Position numbers and translations under genes: made by a program. The notes beneath the pieces were generated by a model that had not been told where the DNA came from, made no database searches, and worked only from the letters and a program-made list of their open reading frames with translations. DNA of 64,000 nt from Bromus sterilis (lineage: Eukaryota > Streptophyta > Magnoliopsida > Poales > Poaceae): assembly GCA_950022295.1 (NCBI GenBank), contig OX465598.1, positions 173,866,001-173,930,000 on the forward strand, written 5' to 3'. The first letter of the stretch is position 1, and each line of letters starts with the position of its first letter. Positions 25,201 to 31,878 of the stretch are shown in pieces.

Positions 25201-28200
25201 AGGGGTTTTTGATTAATTCCAAGGCACTGTTTGAATATTTGAAAAATCAATGTGCATGGGGTGGGTCCCACATCACTTGATATGTCATCACACTCATTTA
25301 TAAGACTTTTCAAAAATCTAACATGAATTTTTGGAGAAGATTTTTCTTTTGAATTTGATTTCAAAGATTTCTTTTGAAATTTTAACATGATGCAAGTGAC
25401 TTAATAACCCTAGCACATTACCTAACAAAGGGTTCTGACACTGGCCGCGGCCTGTTCTTCCCCTGTCCGCACTCACCCCCACCACGGTCGTGCCCTGGCC
25501 GTCGGCCTCTCCACCCGCTCGCCGCGCACCCACCGCGTCGGCGCGCCGCTCCGGCCGCCCTCGCCCCGCTCGGCCTGCTCCGCCGAGGTGGCCCTCGCCG
25601 CCGGCGTCTGGCTGTGCGCTCACGCGTACCAGTTAAATCGGGGGCTAATCCCCATTAGTGCCAACCCCCTCTGTTTAATAAACAGAGATAACCCCTCCCC
25701 TCACTGACATGTAGGTCCACCCCTGTTAGGTTATAAAAATTGTTTAGATTAGATTAAGGTTAGTCTGTGTGGGTGACATGTGGGCCATAGGCCATTTATT
25801 TAAGTTAATAAAATCTGTTAGGATAAAATAACCCTTAGTGTGTGAAATGTGGGCCCAGCCCACTTAACCCCCTGTTAATTAAATAACTTCATTAGTTAGG
25901 TAAATGTATCACTTACATGTGGGCCCAGTGCCTTTTCTGGTTTATTAAAATGTTTTATAAATAAACAGAGGCTGACATGTGGGTCCCACATGTCAGGCAC
26001 TGTTTTGGATAATGTTCTGGATAATGTTGTTATAATAATAAAAGAAATTGAGAAAATCATTTAAATGATTTAAAACTTTGAAATTCAATAACTTTTAAAC
26101 CGTAAGTCAGATTCAAAAACTTTATACATGAAAATTGATCAGAAAAATATAATGAATACGAATACGATATCCGTATGTCTATCACACCCCTCTAACACAA
26201 CGAACATCGAACCGTCCCCCTTCGGACCGTTTGTCCGATAAACTGTCCGGTACTGTTAGAGTGCCCGGATGAATTTATTCCGAACACGAATGTTTCTCAG
26301 AATAGATCAGCTAGCACGAATACACCCCCCTTATGTTTGTCCGGTACTCACGACACCTCCAGCTTGATCCTTTGCCCCCTCCGGATCATCTATGCGGTAA
26401 TCACCCGGAGCCGGTAGTTCATCCCCAGATGAATTTCCGTTCCGAGCAACGTGCATTGCACTGCGTTAGAACACCGTTAACATTGCATCTGTCATGTCAT
26501 GCATCTGTTTGCATTGTTGTCCTTTGTATTTACTGTTTCTTCCCCCCTTAATCTCCGATAGACCCCGCTGCTGCCGTCGACTACACCGCTGCTGAGTATG
26601 ACTACTTCGTCGACGAACGTACCCCTACCGTCGAGGTTCCAGGCAAGCAGAGCCATTCTCTTCCCCAAATATCGCCTATTTTTCCGTACATTTCTTGCAC
26701 TAGGCATTGTTACTGCTGCTGCTACGTTACAATCCTATTCAATTGCATAGCCTGTTTTTGTCGCCCCTTGATGTACCTCCTTTATCCTATGCTGCCTATT
26801 ATTATTATGCATTATTCAGTAGTGAGCCCTGCGCATTGTTATCTAGGATTAGATAGAGGGCCGTGATCACTCAGGGGAGTGAACGCAGGAACAAATATTA
26901 TAACATCACAGGTACGGTACAATGCAGACACCGCCTCAGGCCCCCTAGCTCGGCTCTGCCGAGCCACCATCAAGTGTGAGCTATCAAGGAGTAATCCTTG
27001 TACTCCACTCGTTGCTGACTCTGTATAGCCGCTCTAGGTACCTGAGCAACGGTTGTCCTTCAGGTAAGAAGTCGGGCGACCCAACGGTGCCCGCGAGAGG
27101 TATTGCGACGGGACGACAGGGAGGGCACGACCAGTGTACCGGTGTGCTTGGTCCTGATCGTTGGCCGCGAGAGTTACCAAACTACAAAAGTCGAGCTCCT
27201 CCAGGATCACACGCGAGACAAGGTAAGGAGACGGTTCACCTTGTTGGTAACCACAGTGACTTGGTGGGACGACAGGGCAGGCACCGATGTACTGGTGGTC
27301 CTGGCTGCTGTCGTTGTCCGCGAGTCAGTTAAGTCGAGGAAACGATAACGGTTGTCTCGCAGGTTAATTAAAATGCTAAATGGTTCAGTGAATGTCTTGA
27401 GTTGGCTATATGCCATGTACGCACTACCTACCCGTGGGAATTATGAGTTATGTGCTCCTCTGCTTCGTAGTGTCGTCCGAGGACTCTTCAGACGTCATCA
27501 GTACCGCGGCCTGCGCCGGGAAGTGGTGTTGTCTTATTTTCTCTCGCGGTGGTGTCTTATTTGGATTTGATTTAACTTCACCGGCCAGCCACGCACCGTG
27601 CAGGAGTACGTTCGGGTTGGGGTCCAAGGCCCGGCGCACTTTGGATTTAGACCGGCGGATGGCCTCTCTGTTGAGTTTGAAAGATGGGCTATGAAGTGTC
27701 GGATAGCCTCGGTGGAGCGTTCCCTAACAAGGTTCCCGCCACCCTGGAGATCCGTGCGTGTAACGTAACACAAGTGCACCCCTGCAGGGAAGATTAATTT
27801 ATTCGAATAGCCGTGTCCACGGTAACAGGACGCTTTATGCTGAAGCTGGATCTTACCACTACAAACTATTATTATTAAAATGTATGGTTTCGGGATTTCT
27901 TCCTCGCGGGCATGTCGAGGAGGTGAACTCGGAGGCATTGCTAATTATTACAAATTATCATTATACAATGCTGCAGCAACTTCTGCTTCATTGTTACTTT
28001 ATGCTTTATATAAACTGTTGGCTGATTCTTACCTCATGCTGCAAGACATCGTCGGAAGATGCTAGTCTTCGTTAGGCCTAGCTTCTTACACTTATTCTGA
28101 TTTCTATCTTGCAGTCCACTATATACAACCTCTTCTTTCCGTTGATACAATGCATAATGCTTAGTAGCGGACGTAAGACTTGCGGGTATGCAAGATACTC

Positions 28201-28326
28201 ACCTTTGCTTTATTTCCCCTTTTTCGCTTTGCCTGATCGGCCGCTGCAGCCGACGTTGGAGCCCAGGAGCAGGAGTACCCCGGAGGCTCCTACTACGACG
28301 TCGAGTTCCCCGTTTACCAGGAGTAG
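663..28326 (+). CDS. Candidate spliced LTR micro-gene, element C (exons 663-1224, 26562-26642, 28250-28326)
   Basis: Three segments of the C LTR fit a spliced small ORF. Exon 1 is GC-rich and open from an ATG at 663; it ends in phase 1 at A|GTGAGC (1224/1225). Exon 2 follows a pyrimidine-rich acceptor ending in AG at 26561. It encodes an acidic segment containing DYTAAEYDYFVDE and ends in phase 1 at a GC donor, CCAG|GCAAGC. Exon 3 follows CTGCAG at 28249, continues in frame, encodes GGSYYDVEFPVYQE and stops at 28324-28326. The nested Element 1 now lies in intron 1, so this copy is probably dead. Splicing is inferred, not seen, and the start codon is uncertain. Architecture and phases match the LTRs of D, Element 3 and the solo LTR. 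Confidence 0.4.
1238..1242. repeat. Target-site duplication CTGGC, left copy (Element 1)
   Basis: CTGGC precedes the left LTR end of Element 1 and recurs exactly at 25441-25445 after its right end. This shows that 1243-25440 entered the C LTR as one unit. Confidence 0.93.
1243..5332 (-). repeat. 3' LTR of Element 1 (type A, 4090 bp)
   Basis: In sense (minus) orientation it begins TGTCAGAACCCTCTGTTAGG at 5332 and ends CCCGGGTACCGACA at 1243; other copies end GGTCCCGACA. Contents in sense order are an AT-rich promoter-proximal part, a GC-rich zone (about 4870-3960), an AT-rich intron-like part, two candidate micro-gene exons (3240-3175 and 2023-1974), and a 3' end with several short palindromes. 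The open frames on both strands of the GC-rich zone are base-composition effects or exon-1 remnants, not host genes. Confidence 0.9.
1974..3240 (-). CDS. Candidate LTR micro-gene exons 2 and 3, Element 1 3' LTR (3240-3175, 2023-1974)
   Basis: Exon 2 follows GTAG, encodes an acidic segment with PFVEDPEPKPRQQ and ends in phase 1 at AAG|GCAAGC. Exon 3 follows ATGTTTTAG, restores the frame and encodes DEPTDPEGGFFIELDD before its TGA. The matching exon 1 in the GC-rich zone has in-frame stops in this copy, so I do not call it intact. Splicing is inferred. Confidence 0.4.
5310..6584 (-). pseudogene. Integrase and chromodomain end of Element 1 pol (nonsense codon at 5639-5637)
   Basis: The minus-strand frame begins at 6584 just after the frameshift that ends the RT frame. 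It holds the end of the zinc-binding HHCC region (CDVCRRIK), the integrase catalytic core (MDFITG, NSDRGSLFTS, SQVERVNQ: the D, D and E region) and the post-core region. It is interrupted by TGA at 5639-5637, where related copies have CGA. The remaining stretch to TAA 5312-5310 is the chromodomain (KIRFLKVQW, EREDRLSAEYP). The frame reads through the polypurine tract and stops about 20 bases inside the LTR, as in Elements 2 and 3. Product not expected to be functional. Confidence 0.85.
5333..5349 (-). other. Polypurine tract, Element 1
   Basis: In sense orientation, TTGAGTGGGGGCGAGT directly precedes the 3' LTR start TGTCAGAACC. A 7-base inverted repeat (arms 5352-5358 and 5362-5368) lies just upstream. 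Confidence 0.75.
6542..8599 (-). pseudogene. In-frame fusion of accessory ORF to RT-RNase H, Element 1
   Basis: The frame starts at ATG 8599, homologous to the start of the Element 2 accessory ORF. It has one nonsense codon (TAG 8449-8447, CAG in Element 2) and is then open for 607 codons from ATG 8365. Residues 1-173 of that open part are accessory protein ending GNFYED. They pass directly into RT (IPKTAFTTHYG...), catalytic YLDD at about 222-225, and RNase H (YCDASRQGLG, YPTHDLELA). The junction at about 7844-7851 removes gag, protease and the RT N-terminus, about 2.3 kb by comparison with Element 2. A 1-base deletion at about 6587 (GCTCCGG against GCTACCGG) shifts the frame into a stop at 6544-6542, so integrase is out of frame. 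Confidence 0.85.
8925..8932 (-). promoter_or_regulatory. TATA-like box downstream of the primer site, Element 1
   Basis: TATATAAG in sense orientation, about 90 bases downstream of the 5' LTR/leader border. The context GGTATATAAGGGAACAACG is shared with Elements 2 and 3 at the same distance. Confidence 0.4.
9005..9016 (-). other. Primer binding site, Element 1
   Basis: Sense TGGTATCAGAGT, four bases from the LTR end, is complementary to the 3' end of plant initiator tRNA-Met except for the last base (T where other copies have C). Confidence 0.85.
9021..10063 (-). repeat. 5' LTR of Element 1, inner (U5-side) part
   Basis: Matches 1243-2284 of the 3' LTR almost throughout, then stops at TAGCA where Element 2 begins. 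It carries micro-gene exon 3 (9802-9753). The other end of this LTR is at 23542-25440. Confidence 0.9.
10064..14114 (-). repeat. 3' LTR of Element 2 (type B, 4051 bp)
   Basis: Sense start TGTCAGAACCCTCTGTTAGG at 14114, end CCGGGTCCCGACA at 10064. It has the same layout as type A but a different last few dozen bases (ACTGTACTTGCATACG instead of GCGAGGCTTGCATACG). Contains G-runs at 13429-13439 and 13490-13498 in the GC-rich zone. Confidence 0.92.
10792..12052 (-). CDS. Candidate LTR micro-gene exons 2 and 3, Element 2 3' LTR (12052-11987, 10841-10792)
   Basis: Exon 2 (after AATAG) encodes TFVEDPEPEPRQQ and ends in phase 1 at AAG|GCAGGC. Exon 3 (after TTTTAG) encodes DDATDPEGGFFIQLDD and a TGA. 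The exon-1 frame of type A/B contains stops just before the donor CTG|GTGAGC. Splicing is inferred. Confidence 0.38.
14092..18582 (-). pseudogene. Gag-pol of Element 2 (one frame, five nonsense codons, no frameshift)
   Basis: A single minus frame runs from ATG 18582 to TAA 14094-14092, about 20 bases inside the 3' LTR. In order: gag capsid region (codons 1-252), TAG at 17826-17824 (CAG in related copies), CCHC zinc knuckle CYKCGQAGHYSREC, aspartic protease LFDPGASHSF, RT with YLDD, RNase H (YCDASRQGLG), TGA after LLGNR at about 15865 (TGT to TGA), TAA at about 15768 (TAC to TAA), integrase HHCC and DDE core (MDFITG, SDRGSLFTS, GQVERVNQ), TAG 14571-14569 (GAG to TAG), TGA at about 14314 (CGA to TGA), then chromodomain. 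RT also has FGSTNAPATF where relatives have FGLTNAP. Complete in layout but not translatable as one protein. Confidence 0.9.
14115..14131 (-). other. Polypurine tract, Element 2
   Basis: Same sequence as in Element 1, directly before the 3' LTR in sense orientation. The inverted repeat AATCTCG/CGAGATT lies at 14134-14150. Confidence 0.75.
18583..18914 (-). other. Spacer between accessory ORF and gag, Element 2
   Basis: About 330 bases with no credible ORF. In sense order it separates the stop of the accessory ORF from the gag start, so gag would need reinitiation, its own mRNA, or splicing that removes the upstream ORF. Confidence 0.5.
18915..19694 (-). CDS. Accessory ORF upstream of gag, 259 aa, function unknown
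   Basis: A complete frame from ATG 19694 to the stop at 18917-18915, in the same orientation as gag-pol and between primer site and gag. I recognise no domain. Residues 1-80 contain VGYRWYPEYTVEEQF and HFGHGIG. Residues 140-175 are rich in R, H and L (RFELHATRVRLYRALTLL). Residues 205-232 are rich in P and G (IFPPRGPLLPPYAGPRPHPC). The C-terminus is acidic and aromatic (YEDYYGDGDE). No signal peptide or membrane segment is obvious. It is open here although the neighbouring gag-pol has five nonsense codons, and a homologue sits at the same place in Element 1. Element 3 has no room for it. Additional sense ORFs before gag are known in some plant gypsy elements; any role here is unknown. Confidence 0.7.
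   Translation of the reverse strand: MADLPPRQIVCLTRCLGVRGHPATLIEMMSYVGYRWYPEYTVEEQFHDFNQTQFHCIVRIYPHHVGVTQSIHFGHGIGLTENMAVQDAAYSCMTLLREEHTLLRETSFRYIPAALPGEEGYYTGLYSDHSAEDPTLQVTARFASDRDRDAHALRFELHATRVRLYRALTLLAPFVSVGSVEFDAIYPVRTQMPSRVAWHEIGGIFPPRGPLLPPYAGPRPHPCPNGYQGPQASVFSDGHLQLPGYAGNFYEDYYGDGDE
20017..20024 (-). promoter_or_regulatory. TATA-like box downstream of the primer site, Element 2
   Basis: TATATAAG in sense orientation at the same leader position as in Elements 1 and 3. Confidence 0.4.
20098..20109 (-). other. Primer binding site, Element 2
   Basis: Sense TGGTATCAGAGC, an exact match to the complement of the initiator tRNA-Met 3' end, four bases from the LTR terminus. Confidence 0.9.
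20114..23543 (-). repeat. 5' LTR of Element 2, truncated
   Basis: Matches 10064-13483 of the 3' LTR, then switches at GAGATAA to type A sequence. The missing U3 start (about 630 bp) would hold the promoter-proximal end. Carries micro-gene exons 2 (22102-22037) and 3 (20891-20842). Confidence 0.88.
20842..22102 (-). CDS. Candidate LTR micro-gene exons 2 and 3, Element 2 5' LTR (22102-22037, 20891-20842)
   Basis: Same two exons as in the other type B LTR, with GC donor AAG|GCAAGC. Exon 3 is in frame and ends before TGA 20844-20842. Splicing is inferred. Confidence 0.36.
23542..25440 (-). repeat. 5' LTR of Element 1, outer (U3-side) part
   Basis: Matches 3383-5332 of the Element 1 3' LTR to its terminus TGACA, including the GC-rich zone (24100-25010). 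One difference is the loss of an AT-rich stretch near 25340. Followed by the CTGGC duplication. Confidence 0.9.
25441..25445. repeat. Target-site duplication CTGGC, right copy (Element 1)
   Basis: Identical to 1238-1242. Confidence 0.93.
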
Positions 28327-28611
28327 TTCGGTGGATCCCAGGCAGGAGGCCTCTCCTTTTCAATCTGTATCTCTGATGTGATTTGTGCTAGGCTTCTTAA
28401 GGAAAAACTTGACTAACTATGTCTGTACTCAGATATTATGGCTTGTATGACTTATGTATTCGGATCCTAGTGATCCCTGGTATTGTAAAATATTTGTTTA
28501 TCCTTTTGTGTTTAGTGTTGTGCTGTGATATTCTCACCGTGGCACCCTAATCTCAGCCGTGTACCCTGCGTGTATGATTACTGTACACGGATTGAGTTCG
28601 GCGGCGTCACA
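25446..28611 (+). mobile_element. 3' LTR of gypsy element C, right part
   Basis: Continues the LTR interrupted at 1242, first with the rest of the GC-rich zone (to about 25640), then AT-rich sequence. It has the LTR-typical block CCCCTGCAGG and TATTCGAATAG near 27780-27830 in + orientation, matching the direction of element C. I place the end at GGCGGCGTCACA (28611), giving a total of about 4.07 kb; the exact end is not certain. Holds micro-gene exons 2 and 3 and a strong inverted repeat at 25972-25996. No host gene seen. Confidence 0.75.
25972..25996. repeat. Perfect inverted repeat, 12-bp arms and a 1-base centre
   Basis: Arms CTGACATGTGGG and CCCACATGTCAG flank a single T, in the C LTR. 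In RNA a hairpin would need a few loop bases; as DNA it is close to a perfect palindrome. Confidence 0.8.
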
Positions 28612-28847
28612 GAGGGTGAAGGCTGGTCTTGTGCCGGAAGCTGTGAAGGTAATCGGGTGAAACCCGGTGTCGCAAAGGTCGAGTGTCAGGGTGGAAAGGG
28701 TCGGTCTTCGTCCGGTACGAGATAAGAGGGGGGAAAATAATCGCCAATCGATAAATCGGGGATGCAAACACCGCAAACAAATCAGACAATCAAACAATTC
28801 ACACCGAAAATAAATTTTTATTTTTTGTGAAAACTGGGCTGTTTACA
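28612..28847 (-). mobile_element. D-family LTR fragment (D'), sense-start end
   Basis: Strongly similar to 35388-35610 and 40020-40237, the sense-5' ends of the complete D LTRs, including ATCGATAAATCGGGGATG and the terminus CTGGGCTGTTTACA. Its right end cuts cleanly into the pol of element E (next bases CTGATGCACTAAG belong to pol). Its left part appears to be interrupted by element C, so the rest would lie left of the window. Confidence 0.72.
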
Positions 28848-30456
28848 CTGATGCACTAAGTCGTAAGTCGTATTGTAACAACCTCATGTTACAACAGTGT
28901 CAACCACTTCTTCATAAGGTATTTCGAAAGCTCAATCTCGAGATTGTTCCTCGTGGATCTCTTTTCAACTTGGTGGCGAAACCAACACTTGAGGATCAAA
29001 TCATAGTTTCCCAAAGGCGTGCACGAGGTGTTCGCCGGATCAAGGAGAACATTGCTAGCGGAGTTGCTAAATGTTTCTCCATGGATAGTAAAGGAACGGT
29101 ATTCTTTGGAAATCGTTTGGTAGGACCTAAGAATAGAGAGCTAAGGCAACTCATCCTCAAAGAAGCCCATGACACATCCCTCTCGATTCATCCCGGTAGC
29201 ACAAAAATGTACCAGATCTACGCCAGAGATTTTGGTGGACTAGGATGAAGAGAGACATTGCTCGATTTGTTGCCGAATGTGATGTTTGTCGTCGCATTAA
29301 GCTAGAACACCAAGGACCTGTTGGCACTCTTCAACCTTTTCCTATTCCATAGTGGAAATGGGACAAAGTCAATATGGATTTTATCACTGGCTTTCCAAAA
29401 CCCAGAAAGGAAATGATGCCATCTTCGTTGTTGTGGATAGACTTTCCAAAGTTGCACACTTCCTTCCCATTCGTGAGTCTATAACTGCTAGCCAGTTAGT
29501 GGACTTGTATGTCTCTAGAATTGTGTCTCTTCATGGTGTTCCTTTGGAAATCAATTCTGATCGTGGTAGCCTTTTCACCTCTAGATTTTGGGGAAGCTTT
29601 CAGAATGCTATGGGAACTCATCTCTCCATTAGTACAGCTTTCCATCCTCAATCTAGTGGTCAAGTCAAAAGGGTTAACCAAATTATTGAAGACATGCTCA
29701 GAGCTTGTGTTATCTCATTCGGAAAGAATTGGGAGAAGTCTCTTCCATTCGCCGAATTTTCTTACAACAATAGTTTCCAATCTAGTCTGAACATGGCTCC
29801 TTTTGAACTCCTCTATGGACGACGATGTCGAACACCTTTAAACTGGACAGAAACCGGTGAAAGACAATTCTTTGGACCGGATATGATCATGGAAGCAGAA
29901 GAGCAAGTTCGTATTGTTCGTGATCAACTGAAAGCAGCCTAGTCTTGTCAGAAAAGCTACTATGATCGTCATCATAGGCAAGAAAGCTACAATCTTGATG
30001 AGAAGGCTTACCTTCGGGTTACTCCTTTGAAGGGAACCCAACGATTCGGTATCAAAGGCAAGTTGGCCCCACGTTACATCGGACCTTTCCGCATTCTTTC
30101 TTAACGTGGAGAAGTTTCCTACCAACTTGAACTACCCCCACACCTTTCCCGAGTACATGATGTATTCCATGTGTCGCAACTCAGGCGTTGCTTCAAGGAC
30201 CCCATCCGTGAAGTCGACCATGAAACGCTTGATCTCCAAGATGACCTTTCTTATCGAGAGTACCCTGTTCGTATTCTTGATTCGGAAGAGCGTGTCACTC
30301 GTCGTCAGAAGATCAGGTTTCTGAAAGTGAAATGGTCAAACCACTCTGAGAAAGAAGCCACATGGGAAAGAGAAGACCGTCTCAGTGCCGAGTACCCCAC
30401 CTTCCTCCCGATGACTTCTGAATCTCGAGACGAGATTCTTTTGAGTGGGGGCGACT
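28848..30456 (+). pseudogene. Pol remnant of gypsy element E (end of RNase H, integrase, chromodomain)
   Basis: Starts mid-gene at the D' border with the conserved sequence that follows RNase H (ALSRKS). It covers the integrase zinc-binding region, catalytic core (SDRGSLFTS, GQVKRVNQ) and chromodomain (KIRFLKVKW, EREDRLSAEYP). Breaks: a 1-base deletion near 29212, TAG 29350-29352 (GAG in relatives), a 1-base deletion near 29398, TAG 29940-29942 (CAG), TAA 30102-30104 (AAA). The final frame reads through the polypurine tract into the LTR. The integrase E motif reads GQVKRVNQ where intact copies have GQVERVNQ, so the third catalytic acid itself is replaced. Clearly the most decayed copy, which fits its place at the base of the nest. 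Confidence 0.87.
30441..30456 (+). other. Polypurine tract, element E
   Basis: TTGAGTGGGGGCGACT directly precedes LTR start TGTCACAACCCC. The inverted repeat AATCTCG/CGAGATT lies at 30421-30437. Confidence 0.75.
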
Positions 30457-30827
30457 TGTCACAACCCCAAGTTAGGTATGTGCTAGGATCAAGAGCTACA
30501 TTGCATTCATGATAAAAATTTCAAAAGAAAATGAAATGGGAGAGAGAACACCCCCAGATGAATTTAATTCAAATGGCCAGAATAAAAGTTGCTCCAAAAA
30601 TTCCTTTTGTATTTTTGAAAAGTCACATAAATGAGTGTGATCACATATAAAGTGATTTGGATTCAAACCCATGCTCATAGATTTTTCAAATATTCAAACA
30701 GGAGCTTGGATTTAAATTTAAACCCCTATTTGAATCAAAGTTCAAATAATTTGAATTTTAAAAATTCCCAAACTTTATAAGTGTCTAGCTATTTTCATTT
30801 TGAGGCCATATAAAAATTTGGAGCATT

Positions 30828-30834
30828 TATAAAA
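30828..30834 (+). promoter_or_regulatory. TATA-like box in the E LTR
   Basis: TATAAAA about 370 bases into the LTR and 40 bases upstream of the candidate exon-1 ATG. A similar TTTATAAAAT is at the same place in both Element 3 LTRs. Position and composition only. Confidence 0.35.
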
Positions 30835-31566
30835 TTACTTTGCTATTTTTTTTAGCAAGGTAAAACAAATTGCAAAAGAAAAACAGAAAGAAAAAGGAAA
30901 AGAAGAAAGTAGCCCACTTACCTGGGCCTCCCCGGCCCAACTTACCGCACCACAGCCCAGGCCCGCTCCCCAGCCTTGTCGTCTTCCCCCAGCGAGGCAA
31001 GCAGCTCATTGCAGGGCATGCTGTCGCCGGCGCCCTCCTGCTTGCCTTCCTGGACCCTCCCAGGGCTCCAAAGCACGCCACGGAGACGGCCTCGAAGCCC
31101 CCTTCCACTTTCCCCCCCCTCTGGAGTTTTTCCCCTTCGTCTCCGGTGAGAATCGCGAAGAACCGAGCGCCCCGCCGGAGCACCACGACGCACCACCGTG
31201 GCCAGAGAGCTCCTCCTCCCTCGCCACCTTGTCCATCTGCTCCGTCGTCGTCCTCTCCGTCGAGACGTGCAACCAATCATGAAGAAATGCCCCTGTATGC
31301 GACGCTAGCTTCATCTTCCCCAACTCCGGCCGTCGACCGTCGCCATTCAATTACTCCGTCGTTGCTAACTCCCAGGCCTTGCTGTCACTGCCTTTCGCTT
31401 CAGGGTGAGCCCCTTGTCCTTCCCCGCTCATCCATGGCTCCCCGTTTGCTCTATAGCATTTTTTTCCATGGGAGCCGAAGCATGCCGCCGCCATGGTCGA
31501 TGCCAAGCTCGCACCCGTGCTCCCAAGTCCTGCCCAGCGCGCGCGTTTGGCTCTTGGAGTTCGTAG

Positions 31567-31571
31567 CTTTC
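31567..31571. repeat. Target-site duplication CTTTC, left copy (element D)
   Basis: Repeated exactly at 40238-40242. Removing D and one copy gives GTAGCTTTCTAATGCGA, matching the homologous place in the solo LTR (ATAGCTTTCGAACGCGA near 51382). Confidence 0.93.
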
Positions 31572-31878
31572 TGTAAGGCCCGATATGCGGTACTATTCCA
31601 GATCTAGATGTTTCCATCCAGATCCGGGGACGAAGCACATATCGGTCCCAGCGCGACATATGACGAAGTCATATGCCCCGGATTTCCAACATGATATCAC
31701 AACATTACAGATACAGGATACAACATCTCATACAATCGGCATACAACTGCCTTAAATACAATACAACAGCGGAAGATACATGTCTGGGTACAGACTACAA
31801 GAAAATGCCTAGTGGCAAAGAGAAAAGCATCGATCCCATAACCACACGGGTCCAGGCCCTCCGCCGGGATCCGCCTAA

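Larger units (their letters stand above)
1243..25440 (-). mobile_element. Element 1: gypsy retrotransposon, minus strand, with Element 2 nested in its 5' LTR
   Basis: Outer limits are LTR termini TGTCGG...TGACA and a perfect 5-bp target-site duplication. Order in the transcribed (minus) direction: 5' LTR (25440-23542, interrupted, then 10063-9021), primer site 9005-9016, accessory ORF fused to RT-RNase H, integrase and chromodomain, polypurine tract 5333-5349, 3' LTR 5332-1243. Gag, protease and the N-terminal RT are missing, so it cannot be autonomous. Element 2 belongs to the same or a sister family. Confidence 0.9.
30457..31571 (+). mobile_element. 3' LTR of element E, first part
   Basis: Begins TGTCACAACCCCAAGTTAGG. 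AT-rich start, TATA-like box at 30828-30834, then the GC-rich zone from about 30900, then a cut at the D insertion (CTTTC). It holds the candidate micro-gene exon 1 (ATG 30870, end 31404 in phase 1 at CAGG|GTGAGC); exons 2 and 3 would be beyond the copia insertion. Confidence 0.85.

Noticed and set aside
20114..25440. A single 5.3 kb LTR
   Set aside because: Comparison with 1243-5332 and 10064-14114 shows it is two LTR parts from two elements joined by a deletion at 23541-23545.
26300..28400. Host gene between the nests, from the exon-like segments at 26562-26642 and 28250-28326
   Set aside because: The sequence is continuous with the C LTR (length, conserved palindromic block, orientation), and the same exon layout is in other LTRs.
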